From contig BCIO01000001.1 in assembly GCA_001599975.1 (NCBI GenBank), forward strand, positions 930,001 through 994,000: a stretch of 64,000 nucleotides of DNA. Reading direction: 5' to 3'. The notes below the pieces were generated by a model, which was given only the letters and a program-made list of their open reading frames with translations, had not been told where the DNA came from and did not search any database. Of this stretch, positions 25,357 to 37,749 are shown piece after piece. Each line of letters opens with the position of its first letter. Position 1 is the first letter of the stretch. Source of the DNA: Cystobasidiopsis lactophilus (lineage: Eukaryota > Basidiomycota > Agaricostilbomycetes > Agaricostilbales > Chionosphaeraceae). The translations under genes and the position numbers were made by a program.

Positions 25357-27005
25357 TTAAACGATTGTTAAGATAATACATGCTGCAAACGAGATGGCCA
25401 GCAGGCTGGCAGATGCGAGAGTGGCCGACGATTCCAAGAGAACAGCCGAGCCCTTCAGGGTAGCGAATCCGACGGCGGCGCCGTCTTCATCCGATTTGAA
25501 CGCCGTGTAAAAGTTCTTCAAGAGAGTCCTGTAAGCTTCATTCTTAGCTCTCAGGTAGTGGGTGTAATGCAGAGAAGGCGCACCCTCCGCATAGCCATTC
25601 GGGCGTCGTCTGATTCAGCACGAACAGAGCGGCCAAGCAGGTGTCGCCCGAGTTGTCCGTTGTGCCCAGATTGAAGTCGTCTTTGTTGATAGGATAGGCG
25701 ATTCCTGGAACAGCACAGCCATTGAGCGTTTAGGTTAAAAATTGAAGTTGGCCAACTCACCACCAAAGGTGATGGAAAGGTTGAAGACAGCATTACAGGG
25801 GTATTCGTAATACCCTGTATAGGCACTGCTGACGAAAGAGCCAGGGATTTGTTCAAAGACAGCAGCAACGCCGTCCGCCGGGCCGCCTAGGAGCGAAGTT
25901 CCGGTGTCGACCGCCACTTTTGTGCTTGATGTGCCCGGGATAAGGTTGCCGCTGACTTGGATGCCGTTTGAAGCAATGAGCCAGTACGACTCGGACGTAA
26001 CGTCGTGGTAGGTGATGTTGCCGTCAAACAATGTCTTGTTCACCCCATTGACCGTCATGTATCCTCCAGGTTCGACCTGGACAGCGGTGGAATCGTGAAG
26101 GTATCTGCGACACCTCCACGTAAGACTCCGAAGAGCAGGCAACCAACGTCAAAGCTCACCGGGTGAAAGCAAATCCCATTTCGGTGATGTTGGCGGCTTG
26201 CCACCACGGCTCGGACTTGGTGGAAGCCAAGCTCTGGAAGCCGAGTCCAAGAAGCCCTGAGAGGGGACCGACGAGCATGCTGTTCGTCACATCGTTACAA
26301 AGGCCTGGATGGCACGCTTTCGTGAGCACGGATTTGTCAGACTGGCAACAAAGCGAAACGCACCAAAGGCCTGGTCCTCTACTGTGAAGCCGGCAAATGT
26401 GACAGTATCTCTTGCTACAACTCCGGAAGCAGCCCCGGTGCCGTACGTGATGGAAAAGGTTTGGTCGGTGATGTTGGCACTGCTGCTGTCCGATCCTTCA
26501 TACGTTTCCGTGTTGGTATCGCATGCGCTGCAGGCGTATTGTGCAATCCATAAATCGGCTGGAAAGGGGATCAGACGGTGCCCGAATACAAGAGCTATCC
26601 AAGGAGCTTACAGCTGCCAGTGTCAATCGTTACTTCAAATGACTGCGGCGGAGTGCCGATTTGGATAGTACCAAAGTACTCGCTGTTCAAGCCCAATGTT
26701 AGCCGAAGCCCAGCCCAAGGAAGGAAGTAATAGCCGCACCTGTCTTTATTAAGGTTGTCTAAAAGTTCGACGGTCTCTGCCCGCTTCACCAGGCCGCTGC
26801 TCCCAGCATTGCCATATTTGCTTCGGACTTTGGCAGCCTCTCGCTGGGACCATTCCAGAAGAGACTCCGGTGTGGACCGTTTGGCCAAGGCTGCTCGATT
26901 TGTGAACAGCTGCACTCCAGCGGGAGAAGAGAGGCTTGGCAGAGCAGGCAACGGCGATCCAGCGGCGATCGACACCAGCAGGAGCAGTTCTGCCGGGAGC
27001 CACAT
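25357..27005 (-). CDS. Secreted/GPI-type pepsin-family aspartic protease
   Basis: Family A1 endopeptidase. Start at 27005 gives a signal peptide (MWLPAELLLLVSIAAGSPLP) and a propeptide with a basic KR site (GLVKRAETVELL). The first catalytic motif is GTIQIGTPPQSFEVTIDTGS at the end of an exon near 26610; the second is VAVDTGTSLLGGP at about 25905. TTPEWLCGG, LLKNFYTAFKSDEDGAAVGFA (equivalent to the last strand of the family) and a hydrophobic C-terminus LLAISFAACIILTIV ending at 25357 suggest a GPI-anchor signal like yapsins. At least five introns. Both catalytic aspartates are present, so it is probably active at the cell surface. Confidence 0.87.
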
Positions 27006-27326
27006 CGTTGTATGTACAGGACAGAGCTGATGCTGAACGGGAGCAAATCGCTTGCCCAGAGCCCGAGGACAGGTACAAACATCTGACGTCGGAGGCTCGC
27101 TTCCCGAGCCAGGCTGATCTGAGACATGCTCCGGCAAAGGGGCGTTACAACGCGCTCCAAGCAGTAGCATTGAGGTAACGAGCGAGTATTTGATAGCGAG
27201 CCAGAGTTGCCAATTGGTGAAACGCATTCAACTTAAATTTCACAGCGACCATCAGACCTGGTGGCAAACTTTGGTCACCGGCCACCCTCGATTTGGCAGT
27301 TCCACATTCATCCCATTTTGTACACT
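27006..27326. other. Intergenic region between two minus-strand genes
   Basis: About 320 bases holding the promoter of the aspartic protease and the 3' flank of the epoxide hydrolase. Nothing else is seen. Confidence 0.45.
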
Positions 27327-28907
27327 TTAAGAGAGACGCTTGTCCACAAAGGCCTTCATGACTTCATTAACCTTGTCCGGCTCTTCGCTGGCTAGCCAGT
27401 GCGAAGACTCGAAGGGGACGACTTCAAGGTCCTTCATGAACATGGGCATGGTCTTCTCGTAGAGCTTGGGCTGGCAGGCTGCGTCATTGGCCGTGCTCAA
27501 GAACAAGACGGGCTGCTTGATGTGCTGGAAATTCGAGCGCGGTCAGCTGGTGAGGGTAGTGGCAAATCCGAAGAGCCAGCAACGTACAGCACAATCGTCA
27601 GGCAAATCTGAACGCCCAATCAAGTCAGCAACTGTCATCCGAGCGCAGACTGTCAACGCACATTGCTCGGTTTCGAAATGGATGTCCTCCTGGCAGGTCC
27701 TGTACCACATGAGGTTATAGTCGATGTCCCTCTGGATGATCGTGCGGTAATGGTCGAGCTCCTATGGAGACTTGAAGAGTGAGGACGATGCTCAGGGGCT
27801 TAAACGAGGAAACTTGCCTCCTTGGTCATTTTCGAGTTGAGCGGTCCTTGTCGGTTGCTCAAAACCCATTCGCGAGCCTTGCCAGTCGGGCAAAAGTGGT
27901 TGCGCCACGTGTCTGGGTTCTTCTCGCTGAACATGAGCGCCATGAAGGAGTCAATGTTCTCCTTGATGTATTTGGTGGCTTCGGTAGGGCTGCCGTCTTT
28001 TGAAACAGCGCCAGTGAAAGTGCTGTGCGCTCGTCATCAGCATGAGGCCTTTGTGTTTGAAAGACGGCTTACAAGTAGCCCATGGTCTGAGGAAAGATGG
28101 GGAGGTCAAAAGAAGGAGCAGAGGGAAGGAACGGAGTCACCATACCTCGTAGCCCACTGTCGACACAGCGAAAGCGTTGAAGGCAGGGGTGTCCCAGTGA
28201 CCTTTGGGAGGAAAGTAGCCAGCCGCCAGCAGGATCAATGAGGAAGAGCGCTCGGGCTGGAGGATTTGGCATGAGCCAATGGACTAAGTTGGTGGCGGCT
28301 TCGCGACGCACGAAAGCATTCAGCATGCGAGCAGCTGGCAGACTGCCCCAGTCATGTCCGACTGACTCCTACTTGAGAATCCGAAGCATGGGCTCCTGCA
28401 TGAAAATCTCACTCACCCACGACCACCTTGTCAAGGCCTTCGTGATCCATGATGTCGACCACATCTGCCGTGACAGAGACATGAGCGTATGCCTTGAGAT
28501 CATCAGGCTTGTCGGTTTCGTCCTGCAGCGAATGGAAAGCGGGGCTCTCAGCTCCCATTGCCCGGCAAGATCAGCATGATCGTCTCACATAGCCCAGCAA
28601 ATCAGGAGCAAGGATGCCATAGCCCTGCTCGCTGAAGAACTTCACTTGATGCCTCCAGCAGTACCTGGGAGCAAGCTGTGTTTGCTACGTGCTGGTCCGA
28701 CCCCAAAGCAGCAGGAACGAACTTGGACTCCGGGAAGCCTGCCAACACGTCCCACCTTGTCGATCAGCATTCTAGGTTGCTTTCGCGAAAGCCTTTGCTC
28801 GCACCATGCAGGAAGAGGAATGTGGGCTTGCTGCCTTGTGCTTTGGCGAACCAATAGCCGTAGGAGTAGCCTCGCTTGACGGTGAACTTTTTGGTCTCGA
28901 AGGTCAT
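27327..28907 (-). CDS. Soluble epoxide hydrolase-like alpha/beta-hydrolase
   Basis: Alpha/beta-hydrolase of the epoxide hydrolase group, expected to open epoxides to diols in the cytosol. Start at 28907 (MTFETKKFTVKRGYSYGYWF). The oxyanion motif HGFPES is created by splicing near 28730-28830, followed by RHQVKFFSEQGYGILAPDLLGY. The nucleophile elbow GHDWGSLPAARM supplies the catalytic Asp at about 28350. The C-terminal VVPFESSHWLASEEPDKVN carries the catalytic His, followed by a stop at 27327-27329. At least six introns of about 45-65 nt. All expected catalytic motifs that I checked are present. Natural substrate unknown. Confidence 0.85.
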
Positions 28908-29202
28908 TTCACTGGCTGCTGTACGCCAAGGCTACCGCTCTGCTGGACTGTCCACGTCGCGGCCTTTCAACACCCCACTGCACAAACGCTGCGTCTTCAA
29001 ATAATGCGGTCCTTGGCTGCCCTTTCGCGCGGGACTTTAACTTTTACCGCGGCGCTTATCCGGCCCCGCGTTTTACTTTACTCCACATTTGACTCCTCGC
29101 CTTGGCTCATCTTTAGTCCCGTTGTGGAAATCTGCCGTCCCAGAGCTCCTTTAACGCCCTGCCAATAGTTTATTTCTTTCTGCTCGCCACCAGCTCTGCC
29201 CG
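28908..29202. promoter_or_regulatory. Shared divergent promoter region
   Basis: Only 295 bases separate the start codons of the epoxide hydrolase (minus) and the FAD oxidoreductase (plus). A GC-rich segment with ccgcgg lies near 29048. Coordinated expression is possible but is only inferred from spacing. Confidence 0.4.
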
Positions 29203-31443
29203 ATGGACCGCGCGATGGAGACCTTCCAGCAGGTCCGATCCCAGTTCGCTGACAATGCTGCCCTCCGCAATACAGCCATCGCCATTGGTGTATATCTCTT
29301 CTTCTCGACGGTCTGGTCTTACATTAAATACCGAATCCGTGATCAATACACCTCTATGGAGGACGTCAAGGTGTTGGGCAAGGCCCGCAAAGGTCCCAAG
29401 CTACCGGGCACAGCAGTCGTCGCTGGTACGTGGCTCGCACCTTCGATTCATGTGAACGCGTCCCTTATCGATATCGATCTCATCAGGCGGCTCCTTCGCC
29501 GGCTTGGTCTGCGCTCGCATGCTGTCCTTCCATTACGAGAAGGTGTTGGTGGTGGGTCCCGTCTTTGTACTACTGATGTGGCGGCCACTCATCTCTACAA
29601 CTTCTCCAGCTCGAGTCTGAAGACGTCGTTATTGGCAAGCCTCGCAAGTTTGTGCTGCAATACCAGCAGGTGCGGATTTGAGATTCGCTTTAGCCTACCA
29701 GAGAGAGCCCTGGCTCATATGCCCTGCAGCTGCACACCTTCCTGGCCTTCGTTACCAAGGCTGTCACCGCTCTGTATCCCGACTTCAAAGGTACGAGCCC
29801 CTCCCTCTTTCGCCACTGTTGAGCGTCAGCTTATTTGGTCCCAAATGCCAGATCGTATGATCGACTACGGCGCCCGCTACGGCGACTTCGTCTTCCCCTT
29901 CTGGCTCGGAGAAGGCCTCAGGAAGGACCCGCCTCGCTACGCCGAAGACACCCTCTTCATCTCGCGCTCCGGCATCGAAACTCTCCTGCGCACTCTCTTG
30001 ACCGACCGGTGCAAGAATGTCGAGATCCGCTACAAGACTTCGGTCACGGGCATGGAACTGGATGCCAACCAGCGCGTGTCTGCCGTCACCGCTCGCGAAG
30101 GCGATAAGACCCAACGCATCGAGTGTGCCCTCCTCATCGACGCCAGCGGACCGGCCATTGCCAGCCGCAAGTGGCTCAGCAAGGCCGGCTTGGAAGCTCC
30201 CGAGAAGATCACCTACGACCCCGGTGTGGTTTACGCGTCCACCATTTTCGAGATGAAGAATCTCAAGGACCGCGCTTATGTCGACCCTCCCTGCCCCGAC
30301 CGCGAAGGCTACATCTTTGCCTGCCGCCCCGCCGTTGGCAAGTCTCGGTACAGCGGCTACATGTCCCGCATTGAAAACGACCGCCTTCTTGTCTGCGCCG
30401 CCAGCTGGAATGGCGACGAAGGCCTGCCCCGCACCCTGGAGGAGTTCCCGGCCTACTTCAAGCAGCTTCCTCACTGGCCCCAGCACGAGTTGGTCCTTGG
30501 TTCCTTGTGCCGCGACATGCCCGACAACGAAGTCATGATCGCCCGCCCGCCACCTTGCCACCGCATCCAATGGCCTGCCGTCAAAATCCCCGACAACTTC
30601 ATCCCCATTGGAGACACTTGCCAGAGGTTGGTTCTCTCTCTTCTTCGGAATATTTGCGGGTCGGATCTGACATCGATTCAGACTTAACGCTCAGTACGGC
30701 CAAGGCTGCTCCCAAGCCGCTGTCTGCACCGCCACCTTGAACAAGCTCCTCATGGGAGAGAAGGGACCCGCTTTGAGCAAGGACTTTGGCAACCGATACA
30801 TCAAAAAGCTCTACGGCCGCATCACCGTGAGGCTGACCTTTCCTCGGCTCGAAGCTAGTGAATCTGACCTAGGCTTGTTTGACTGTACAGTATCTTTGGG
30901 ATGCTTCTCGTCTTACGGATTATGGCTGGCCCAACACCGTTCCTGCTCCTGGCGAGACTCTGCAGACCGGCGCTTTCGAACGGTGAGCTTGTTGATCCTG
31001 GTCAGTTTGCCGGTCCGCATGCTCAAGATCTTTCTCCGTCAGATGGGTGCAAGAAGTCGTGGTTGAGGCCATGTGCATCGACGTAAGGATGCCTTTCGCC
31101 ACTCGTTGATCCGTGCTCACCTTAGTTGCCATCCCTCCCACAGCCCAAGGTTACCGAACATGTCTACAATGGATCTGCCCAAGTATGTGTTTCCTTTGAA
31201 ACAGACCCTGGACGTCTCTAACCCCCCTGCAACAGGTGTTGAACCACCACCTCTTGGAGCTGCTCAACCCCCGCTTGATCTACTGGTGAGGTTTTTGCTC
31301 TGCCTCTTCTTCGATCAATCCACTGATTGTGCTCGCTCGTCGCTAGGCTCATTCGCCTGTCCATCTTTGGCTCGCCACCCGCCAGCAAGGTGCCAGCCTA
31401 CCGCATCCCTCCTCGCACCGACCTGAAGGAGGGCTTGTTCTAA
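29203..31443 (+). CDS. Membrane-anchored FAD-dependent oxidoreductase
   Basis: Start at 29203. An N-terminal hydrophobic segment (AIAIGVYLFFSTVWSYI) is followed by the dinucleotide-binding start TAVVAGGSFAGLVCARML, formed by splicing 29425 to 29486, a variant of GxGxxG. Further family-like features are RSGIETLLRTL, CALLIDASGPAIASRKWL, and the second FAD motif DNFIPIGDTCQR at about 30595, as in flavin monooxygenases and geranylgeranyl-reductase-type proteins. The C-terminal part assembles as NAQYGQGCSQAAVCTATLN, LWDASRLTDYGWPN and GSPPASKVPAYRIPPRTD, stop at 31441-31443. I do not know the substrate. Introns near 29425, 29547, 29670, 29790, 30627, 30827 and further 3'. Confidence 0.75.
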
Positions 31444-31711
31444 TCGCCTGTTGTCTGGCTTGCTCTTGGTAACGTAAAGAGCAAGTGCGTGGGGGAAAAC
31501 TCCGACGGCGAAGGCTTGTTGCCGCCACTAGAGCGTTCGAAAGAAGAGAGACTTTGGAAAGAAGTGTGTACACGAAGCGTTTTTGAAGCTAGGGAAACTC
31601 TATGCAACTACTGTGATCTGCTTGTGAACTTGTCCCAACTGCACGCGGACCCCAGCTGGGCGCGCCTCAATTAAATTTTGTTGCCCACCGAAAGCCCATT
31701 TCACACGAACG

Positions 31712-33879
31712 ATGGCTAACAATGGCAACAGCAGCTCAAGTGGCCTTGGTGAGACTGGCATTGATTGGCAACAAGCAAGCACCCAGGCTGACCCTGGCCA
31801 AACAGCGCTGCTCTCCGTCTCTGACAAGACGCAGCTGCTCGAGTTGGCCCGCGGCTTGACGGCGCTCAACTTCAAGCTGATTGGCTCTGGCGGCACGGCT
31901 AAAGCTGTCAAGGAAAGCGGCTTGGAGATTACGTGCGTCGCGTTGCTGGCCCAAGGCGGCGGGAGAGAGGCTCATTGGAAAAAGTTTTGAACAGCGAGAT
32001 TGCCGACCTCACTGGAGCGCCAGAGATGCTGGGCGGCCGCGTCAAGACGCTTCACCCCGTTGTTCATGGTGGTGCGTTGACTGTTGCAGCCAGGCGGGGG
32101 AGAATCAAGGCTGAGCATGGGCATTTGCAGGCATCTTGGCCCGCGACATTCCTTCTGACCTCGCCGACCTGGCCAAGCACCACATTGACCAGATTGCACT
32201 CGTCGTCTGCAACCTCTACCCATTCTCCAAGACGGTGTCCAAGACGCCAGCTCCAAGCGTTGCTGAAGCGGTCGAGGAAATTGACATTGGCGGGGTCACC
32301 CTCCTCAGAGCAGCTGCCAAGAACCACCAAAGGTTAGTGTGCTTCTCTTTCTTTCATCAGAATCCCGTCCTGAATCGGGCGATTGACCAGGGTCACTGTC
32401 CTTTGCGATCCGGCCGACTACGACACCTTCCTGACCGAGTTCAAGGAGAACTCTGGTGTCACCGAGGCCCTGCGCAACCGGCTCGCTCTCAAGGCTTTCA
32501 CCCACACTGCTAGCTACGACACCGCCATTTCTTCCTACTTTCGCCGCCAATATGCCAGCGCGGACTCCATTTCCGCCGCCGCCCCAGAGGCCAAGGCCGC
32601 TCTCCGCGAGACCGTCCAGCAGCTCACCCTCCGATACGGCGCGAACCCCCATCAAGCCCCCGCCCAGGCTTTCGTCACCGAAGGCAAGCTGCCCTTCACC
32701 GTGCTCTGCGGCTCGCCCGGCTACATCAACCTCCTCGACGCCCTCAACTCGTGGGGCCTGGTCAAGGAGCTCTCCGAGGCTTTCACGCCCTCGGTCCCTG
32801 CCGCGGCCTCTTTCAAGCACGTCAGCCCAGCCGGTGCAGCCATTGGCGCCTCGGAGCCGCTCAGCGACGTGGAGATGAAGGTGTTCGACTGCGACGGTGT
32901 TGGCGAGCTCTCTGGGTTGGCCAAAGCGTACGCCCGTGCTCGAGGTGCCGATCGCATGTCCAGCTTTGGCGACTTCATTGCCCTCAGCCACACTGTCGAC
33001 ACGCCCACCGCCAAGCTCATCTCCCGCGAGGTCTCGGACGGCGTGATTGCGCCCGGCTACGAGCCCGAGGCGCTCGACATTCTAAGGAAGAAGAAGGGTG
33101 GCAAATACTGTGTGCTTCAGGTGCGTTTTAGGAGCCCCTCCGCCAGTTGACCTCCAGCTTATTGCTGGAGCTGCCTGCAGATGGATCCCACCTTTGTTCC
33201 TTCTCAACAAGAGACTCGTCAAGTGTACGGCGTCTCGCTCGAGCAGCGCAGGAACGACATCAAGATCACACCCCAACTTTTCACCAATGTTGTTTCCAAG
33301 AACGTCGAGCTGCCGCCCCAGGCCCTCACCGACCTGCTCGTCGCCACCCTGGCGCTCAAGTACACCCAGTCCAACTCGGTCTGCTACGCCCTTCGTGGTG
33401 GTGTCATTGGTCTCGGTGCCGGCCAACAGTCGCGCATCCACTGCACCCGATTGGCAGGCAGCAAGGCGGACGCATGGTGGATGCGCCACCACCCGTCCGT
33501 GCTTGACTTCAAGTTCAAGAAGGGCATCAAGCGCGCCGAAAAGTCGAACGCCATCGACCTCTACGCTTCCGGCGAGGTGTGGGAGTGGGAGCAGGCCGAC
33601 AAGGAGCGCGCCGAGTGGGAGGCCATGTTCGAGGAGGTGCCGGCCCGCCTGTCCGACGCCGACCGCAAGGCATGGATGCTCAAGCTGCGCGACCAAGGCG
33701 TCGCCCTGTCCTCGGACGCCTTTTTCCCCTTCCCAGACAACGTGGGCCGCGCCATCCGCAGCGGCGTTCGCTACATTGCCGCCCCGGGAGGCAGCGTCAT
33801 GGACAGCGAGGTCATCAAAGCCGCCGACGACGCGGGTCTATTCTATACCTTTCAGCCTACGCGGTTGTTTCACCATTAA
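31712..33879 (+). CDS. ADE16/ADE17: Bifunctional AICAR transformylase/IMP cyclohydrolase
   Basis: Catalyses the last two steps of de novo purine synthesis in the cytosol. The N-terminal cyclohydrolase domain shows [63 protein letters not shown] and [15 protein letters not shown]. The transformylase domain has [15 protein letters not shown], the catalytic Lys-His in [16 protein letters not shown]-equivalent [16 protein letters not shown], and TQSNSVCY...[15 protein letters not shown]. The C-terminus ends [12 protein letters not shown], stop at 33877-33879. Introns near 31935-31995, 32068-32130, 32331-32390 and 33120-33180. Complete and in frame. Confidence 0.95.
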
Positions 33880-34596
33880 AGATTACAATAGCGATATGAA
33901 ATTGGAAGTTTTGAGGAATATTGATCATCGTTTTGCCATTGGGCGTCGACGTGCACAAGCCTTGGACCTGAGCTTCCCGATGCTCGCCTAGAGCTAGCCA
34001 CGGGTCTTGGCGCTTTGACAACCTGATAAGGACCACCAATGGCCGGGAGCGACTCCGATTTTTCTTGATGCAACGTTTTGCCACCGCACTTCATGGAACG
34101 CCAGTGCTCTTGCTCGTGACAAAAACGACTTTTTGAGTTTCTCGAGAGCCGTAGTGCTCAATCTACGCACAAGTCGCGCCGGGCCATGGAGCGAATTGGC
34201 CGGCGAGTCGACACATTGCCAAAATTCTTCGAAGTCCGAACAGACTGTTGCCTGCCCTTCCAAGAGGTTTCTTACGTGCCCAAAGAATGTGCAACCATGA
34301 TATTGCTTCACGCTCGGAGCCTGAGGTTCAGTGTTCGCGTTGCAGGCCTTGTCCTGGCTGGGGTCAATGGGAAAGCTCCTGCTGTCCTTGCTTTCTCCTA
34401 GCTCCAAAACCGGCTGTTGGCTCCGCTTTTGAAGCCACGCAAAACGTGCACCCGAGCGTACCTCTGCCACAAGGTTGCCATTTTGGTTCAGCCTTGGTGT
34501 CTCACCGCCAGACCTGAATCCCCACGATGCTGGCAGATCTGTCGCTGGCGATCAGTCACCCAGTGGTCTTTCTTGTTCTGCTGTCGCCATTTGTCC
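33880..34596. other. Intergenic region upstream of the S13 peptidase gene
   Basis: About 720 bases between two plus-strand genes. Open frames of 70-158 codons occur on both strands but with no recognisable similarity or coding-like composition. No tRNA or repeat is seen. Confidence 0.5.
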
Positions 34597-36436
34597 ATGA
34601 CCCTCTTACTCTTATTCGTTCTGGGGTGCCTTGGTTCGACTTGGGGAGCGGCACTCACTGCGCGGAGTGATCAGGTCGATGCGTTTGACGCCGCCGTCAA
34701 GAATGTCACCTCTCAACCTCAGTTTGAGCATTCCAACTGGGGCGTGTCTGTGCGAGACCAAGACTCGGCCGCTGAAATCTACGGATTTCGGTCCGCTGCT
34801 CTCTACACCCCAGCCAGCACAATGAAGGTGGGCTTGCCTTACACACTGTCGCTGAATACGACGAAGAAGCTCACTTGTGTTTCACTTTCATAGACAGTCA
34901 CCTTGTCCGCAGCCTTGCGCTACATCGGGCCGGACCACATTCTCAAGACCACCTTGATCTCGCCAAGCGGGCCAGCCAAGAACGGCACGGTGAACGGAGA
35001 TCTGGTCTTGGTGGCGGGAGGCGATTTCTCCTTCGGCCTCCGAGAAAGCGCATTTAATTTCAATGGAAGCATGTACTACACCTCGCTGCCGGATGTCGAT
35101 CACAAGTGAGTCCGATGGGACTCTTTGCTCGAAAGAGGAAGCTGAATCTTGGTAGCTATGCCGACACTGGCCTACCAGGCAAGACAGCTCTCGGAAAAAG
35201 TTTTGTTCTCGTGGGCTGATGCTGTTACTTGCCAGGGGTCAAATTGGTGCCTGGAGATCCGTTGGCTGGCCTCAAGAAGCTGGTTGGGCAGCTTAAGGAC
35301 GCCGGCATTAGGACGATCAAGGGCGACGTTCTTGTCGACACGTCATTATTTGAAGAATACTCTGGGTGGCGTGAGTAGTTCTTGGCCCGCTGAGGGTGTT
35401 GCTCAAAGAGGCGAGCAGCGGACGGCATCATCTCGCCGATTTGGATGAACGAAAACGTGCTCGACATTTCGCTGAAAGCGCCCAGCGATACATCAGGCTC
35501 AGTGGAGACTGACTACCTGCCCAAAACTGGCCTGTTTACGGTCGACTTCAATGTGACGGTTGTCGACCAATCGCAGCCGACGGAGCCTCTGCACGTCGCA
35601 CAGTCCTCCCCAGGCCAAGTGACGGTGACTGGCGACCTGGCAGCTGGATCCGGCACAACTGGATTGATCTTCCAAGTCCCCGACCCAGCGCTTTGGGCGC
35701 GCTCTGGACTGCTCAAGGTCCTCAAGGATGAAGGCCTCAAGGTCTTGGGCGGCTCACCTCTCAACTTCAGCGAGCCCGCTTCTTCTCACATGGGCACCAC
35801 TCTTGCCACTTACAACTCAAGTATACTCGCCGAGCAAGCCAAAATGATTCTGAAGATGTCGTACAATCGTGGAGCCGATCTCATGGCATGCTTATTGGCT
35901 GTCAACGCTGGGTCGACATCTTGTCCGTCTGGAGTCTTCGATGTCGTCAAAAACCTGGTCGACCTCGGTGTTGGGAATACGACGGTCTACCCGTACGACC
36001 CTGCAGGCTCCGATGAACGAGATCGCGCGTCCCCTGCGGCCATGAGCCTCCTTCTGGCGAAAGTGATTAGCACCGAGTGGGGCAAATCGCTCTACAACGG
36101 CATGTCAATATTAGGAGTGGATGGGACGGAAACCGACAACCAAGCAGGAAAACGTGAACCCCTTCCTCATTTTTGCCACCTGAAGAACGCTGATTTGTCT
36201 TGGCAGCCGTTCAAGGGCACGCGAGGGTCAAGGGTGGCACCAGAGCAACAGCGACTCCTGCCGACCAGCCGCTTCTCACAGCACTGACGCTGGTCGGCTA
36301 CGTGACAACGCACTCTGGCCGGAAGTTGACCTTCGGTGTCAGTCTCAACAATTTCGCCTTCAGTGCGATTTCAGAGACGCTCTCCGCCGCCAATTACCTC
36401 GGTGGCATCGTCAATTCCATGTACGAGGTCTTTTGA
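34597..36436 (+). CDS. D-alanyl-D-alanine carboxypeptidase, PBP4 family (peptidase S13)
   Basis: A serine peptidase of the DacB/PBP4 type, which in bacteria trims or cleaves peptidoglycan peptides. Start at 34597 gives a signal peptide (MTLLLLFVLGCLGSTWGAA). Motifs: SxxK as TPASTMKVTLSAALRYIG; GDLVLVAGGDFSF; IRTIKGDVLVDTSLF; SxN as MILKMSYNRGADLMACLL at about 35850; and a KTG-box equivalent VKGGT near 36230, completed by splicing (intron about 36152-36208). The C-terminal VGYVTTHSGRKLTFGVSLNN matches the family, stop at 36434-36436. It contains at least four fungal introns, so it is not contamination. Fungi lack peptidoglycan, so the substrate is unclear: bacterial wall peptides or other D-amino-acid peptides are guesses. 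Confidence 0.85.
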
Positions 36437-36573
36437 AGCGAGCGATTAGGGGAGAGGGGCACCATAAGACGGATGCGCCCGGGGCCGAAGATGTTCTCGC
36501 GTACCAGGATGTTTTGCCTTGCTTTGAAGGACAGCCATCGCAGCAGACTGAACTTGAAGTCTCCGCGTAACCA

Positions 36574-37660
36574 ATGGTTCTCCAAGAAACAGCGGAGTCT
36601 CTCAAGGCTCGAATTGCCGAGCATTACAATCAGCTCTCATCCTATTATCTGTCGCTCTGGGGCCAGCACATCCATCACGGCTATTATGAAGAGCAGAATA
36701 TCACGAAAGAAGAAGCCCAACAGAAGCTCATTGAACTGTTGTGGGATACATCTGGGGCGGAGGAAGGCAGCCGAGTCTTGGATGTCGGAAGCGGCATTGG
36801 TGGAACCAGTCGCTTCTTGGTCGAGAAGAAGGCTTGCACCGTCGTTGGCGTGACGATTTCAGCAGAGCAGGTAAGTGAAGGCAGTTCGAGGAGGATTCTC
36901 TCGAGGAACTGAGGCTCACGCAACGTCTTAGGTGAAGATGGCGACAGAATTGACCCAGCAAAGCGGCATCTCAACCGAGAAGCTGTCGTTCCAACTTCGA
37001 GATGCAGAATTACTCGACTTCAAGGACGAGTTTGATGTTGTCTGGTTCTCCGAGAGCCTCTCTCACATGCCGCACAAGGAGCTCGTATTTCGAAACGCTG
37101 CGCTTGCCCTTAAACCGGGTGGAAAGCTGGTGAGCTCCTTTGCTCCAGATCGCCGAGTCGCATTTTTGCGGTGCTTGAGCATTGTCACAGGTTATTGCCG
37201 ATTGGTTCAAAGCGGACAATCTGACGCCGGAAGAGCACGCAAGCTCTATCACGCCCATTGAGGGTGCGCGCTTCTAGACCATCGTAGCCAGGCTAATTCT
37301 CAAACCTTGACCAGACGGAATGCTACTGCCACCCCTCTGCACCTCCCAACAATACGTAGACTTTGCGAAGCAAGCAGGCTTCAACGTCCTATCCGAGCCT
37401 CGCAACATCTCACGCAACGTTGCCAAGACGTGGGACATCTCACTAGAGCTCATATCCAACCCTGCGCTCTGGAAGATTGCTTTGAGCATGGGGAGAGACG
37501 CAATAGCCTTCCTGCGCGCTGTTCGTCGTTTCTTCTACAATGTACCGTCAGGATCTCTTTGTGACTTCTTATCATCTCCTCTCAGTTTGCCAGTATGAGG
37601 TCGGGCTACAGCAGTGGCCACTTTCAATACTCGGTGATGGCGCTAGAAAAGGCGTCATGA
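36574..37660 (+). CDS. SAM-dependent methyltransferase (tocopherol/sterol methyltransferase-like)
   Basis: Class I methyltransferase. Start at 36574; the N-terminal AEHYNQLSSYYLSLWGQHIHHGYY resembles small-molecule methyltransferases of the gamma-tocopherol methyltransferase group. SAM-binding motif I is VLDVGSGIGGTSRFLVE, then VVGVTISAEQV, motif II-like FDVVWFSESLSHM and ALALKPGGKLVIADWFK (by splicing at about 37130). The C-terminus, spliced at 37541, reads FASMRSGYSSGHFQYSVMALEK and ends at 37658-37660, also as in that group. Introns near 36871, 37130, 37262 and 37541. It lies 137 bp after the S13 peptidase gene in the same direction. Substrate unknown. Confidence 0.8.
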
Positions 37661-37749
37661 AGTGATGGGCAGCCAGGTGAAGCGCACAGCGCAAGTTGTA
37701 CAATGCACGAGATGAGAGAAATACAACAGGACAGGAAATGCTATACACA

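Noticed and set aside
29785-30570. Long minus-strand frame (261 codons) opposite the FAD oxidoreductase
   Set aside because: Antisense to a conserved exon, with no recognisable protein features; a GC-driven shadow.
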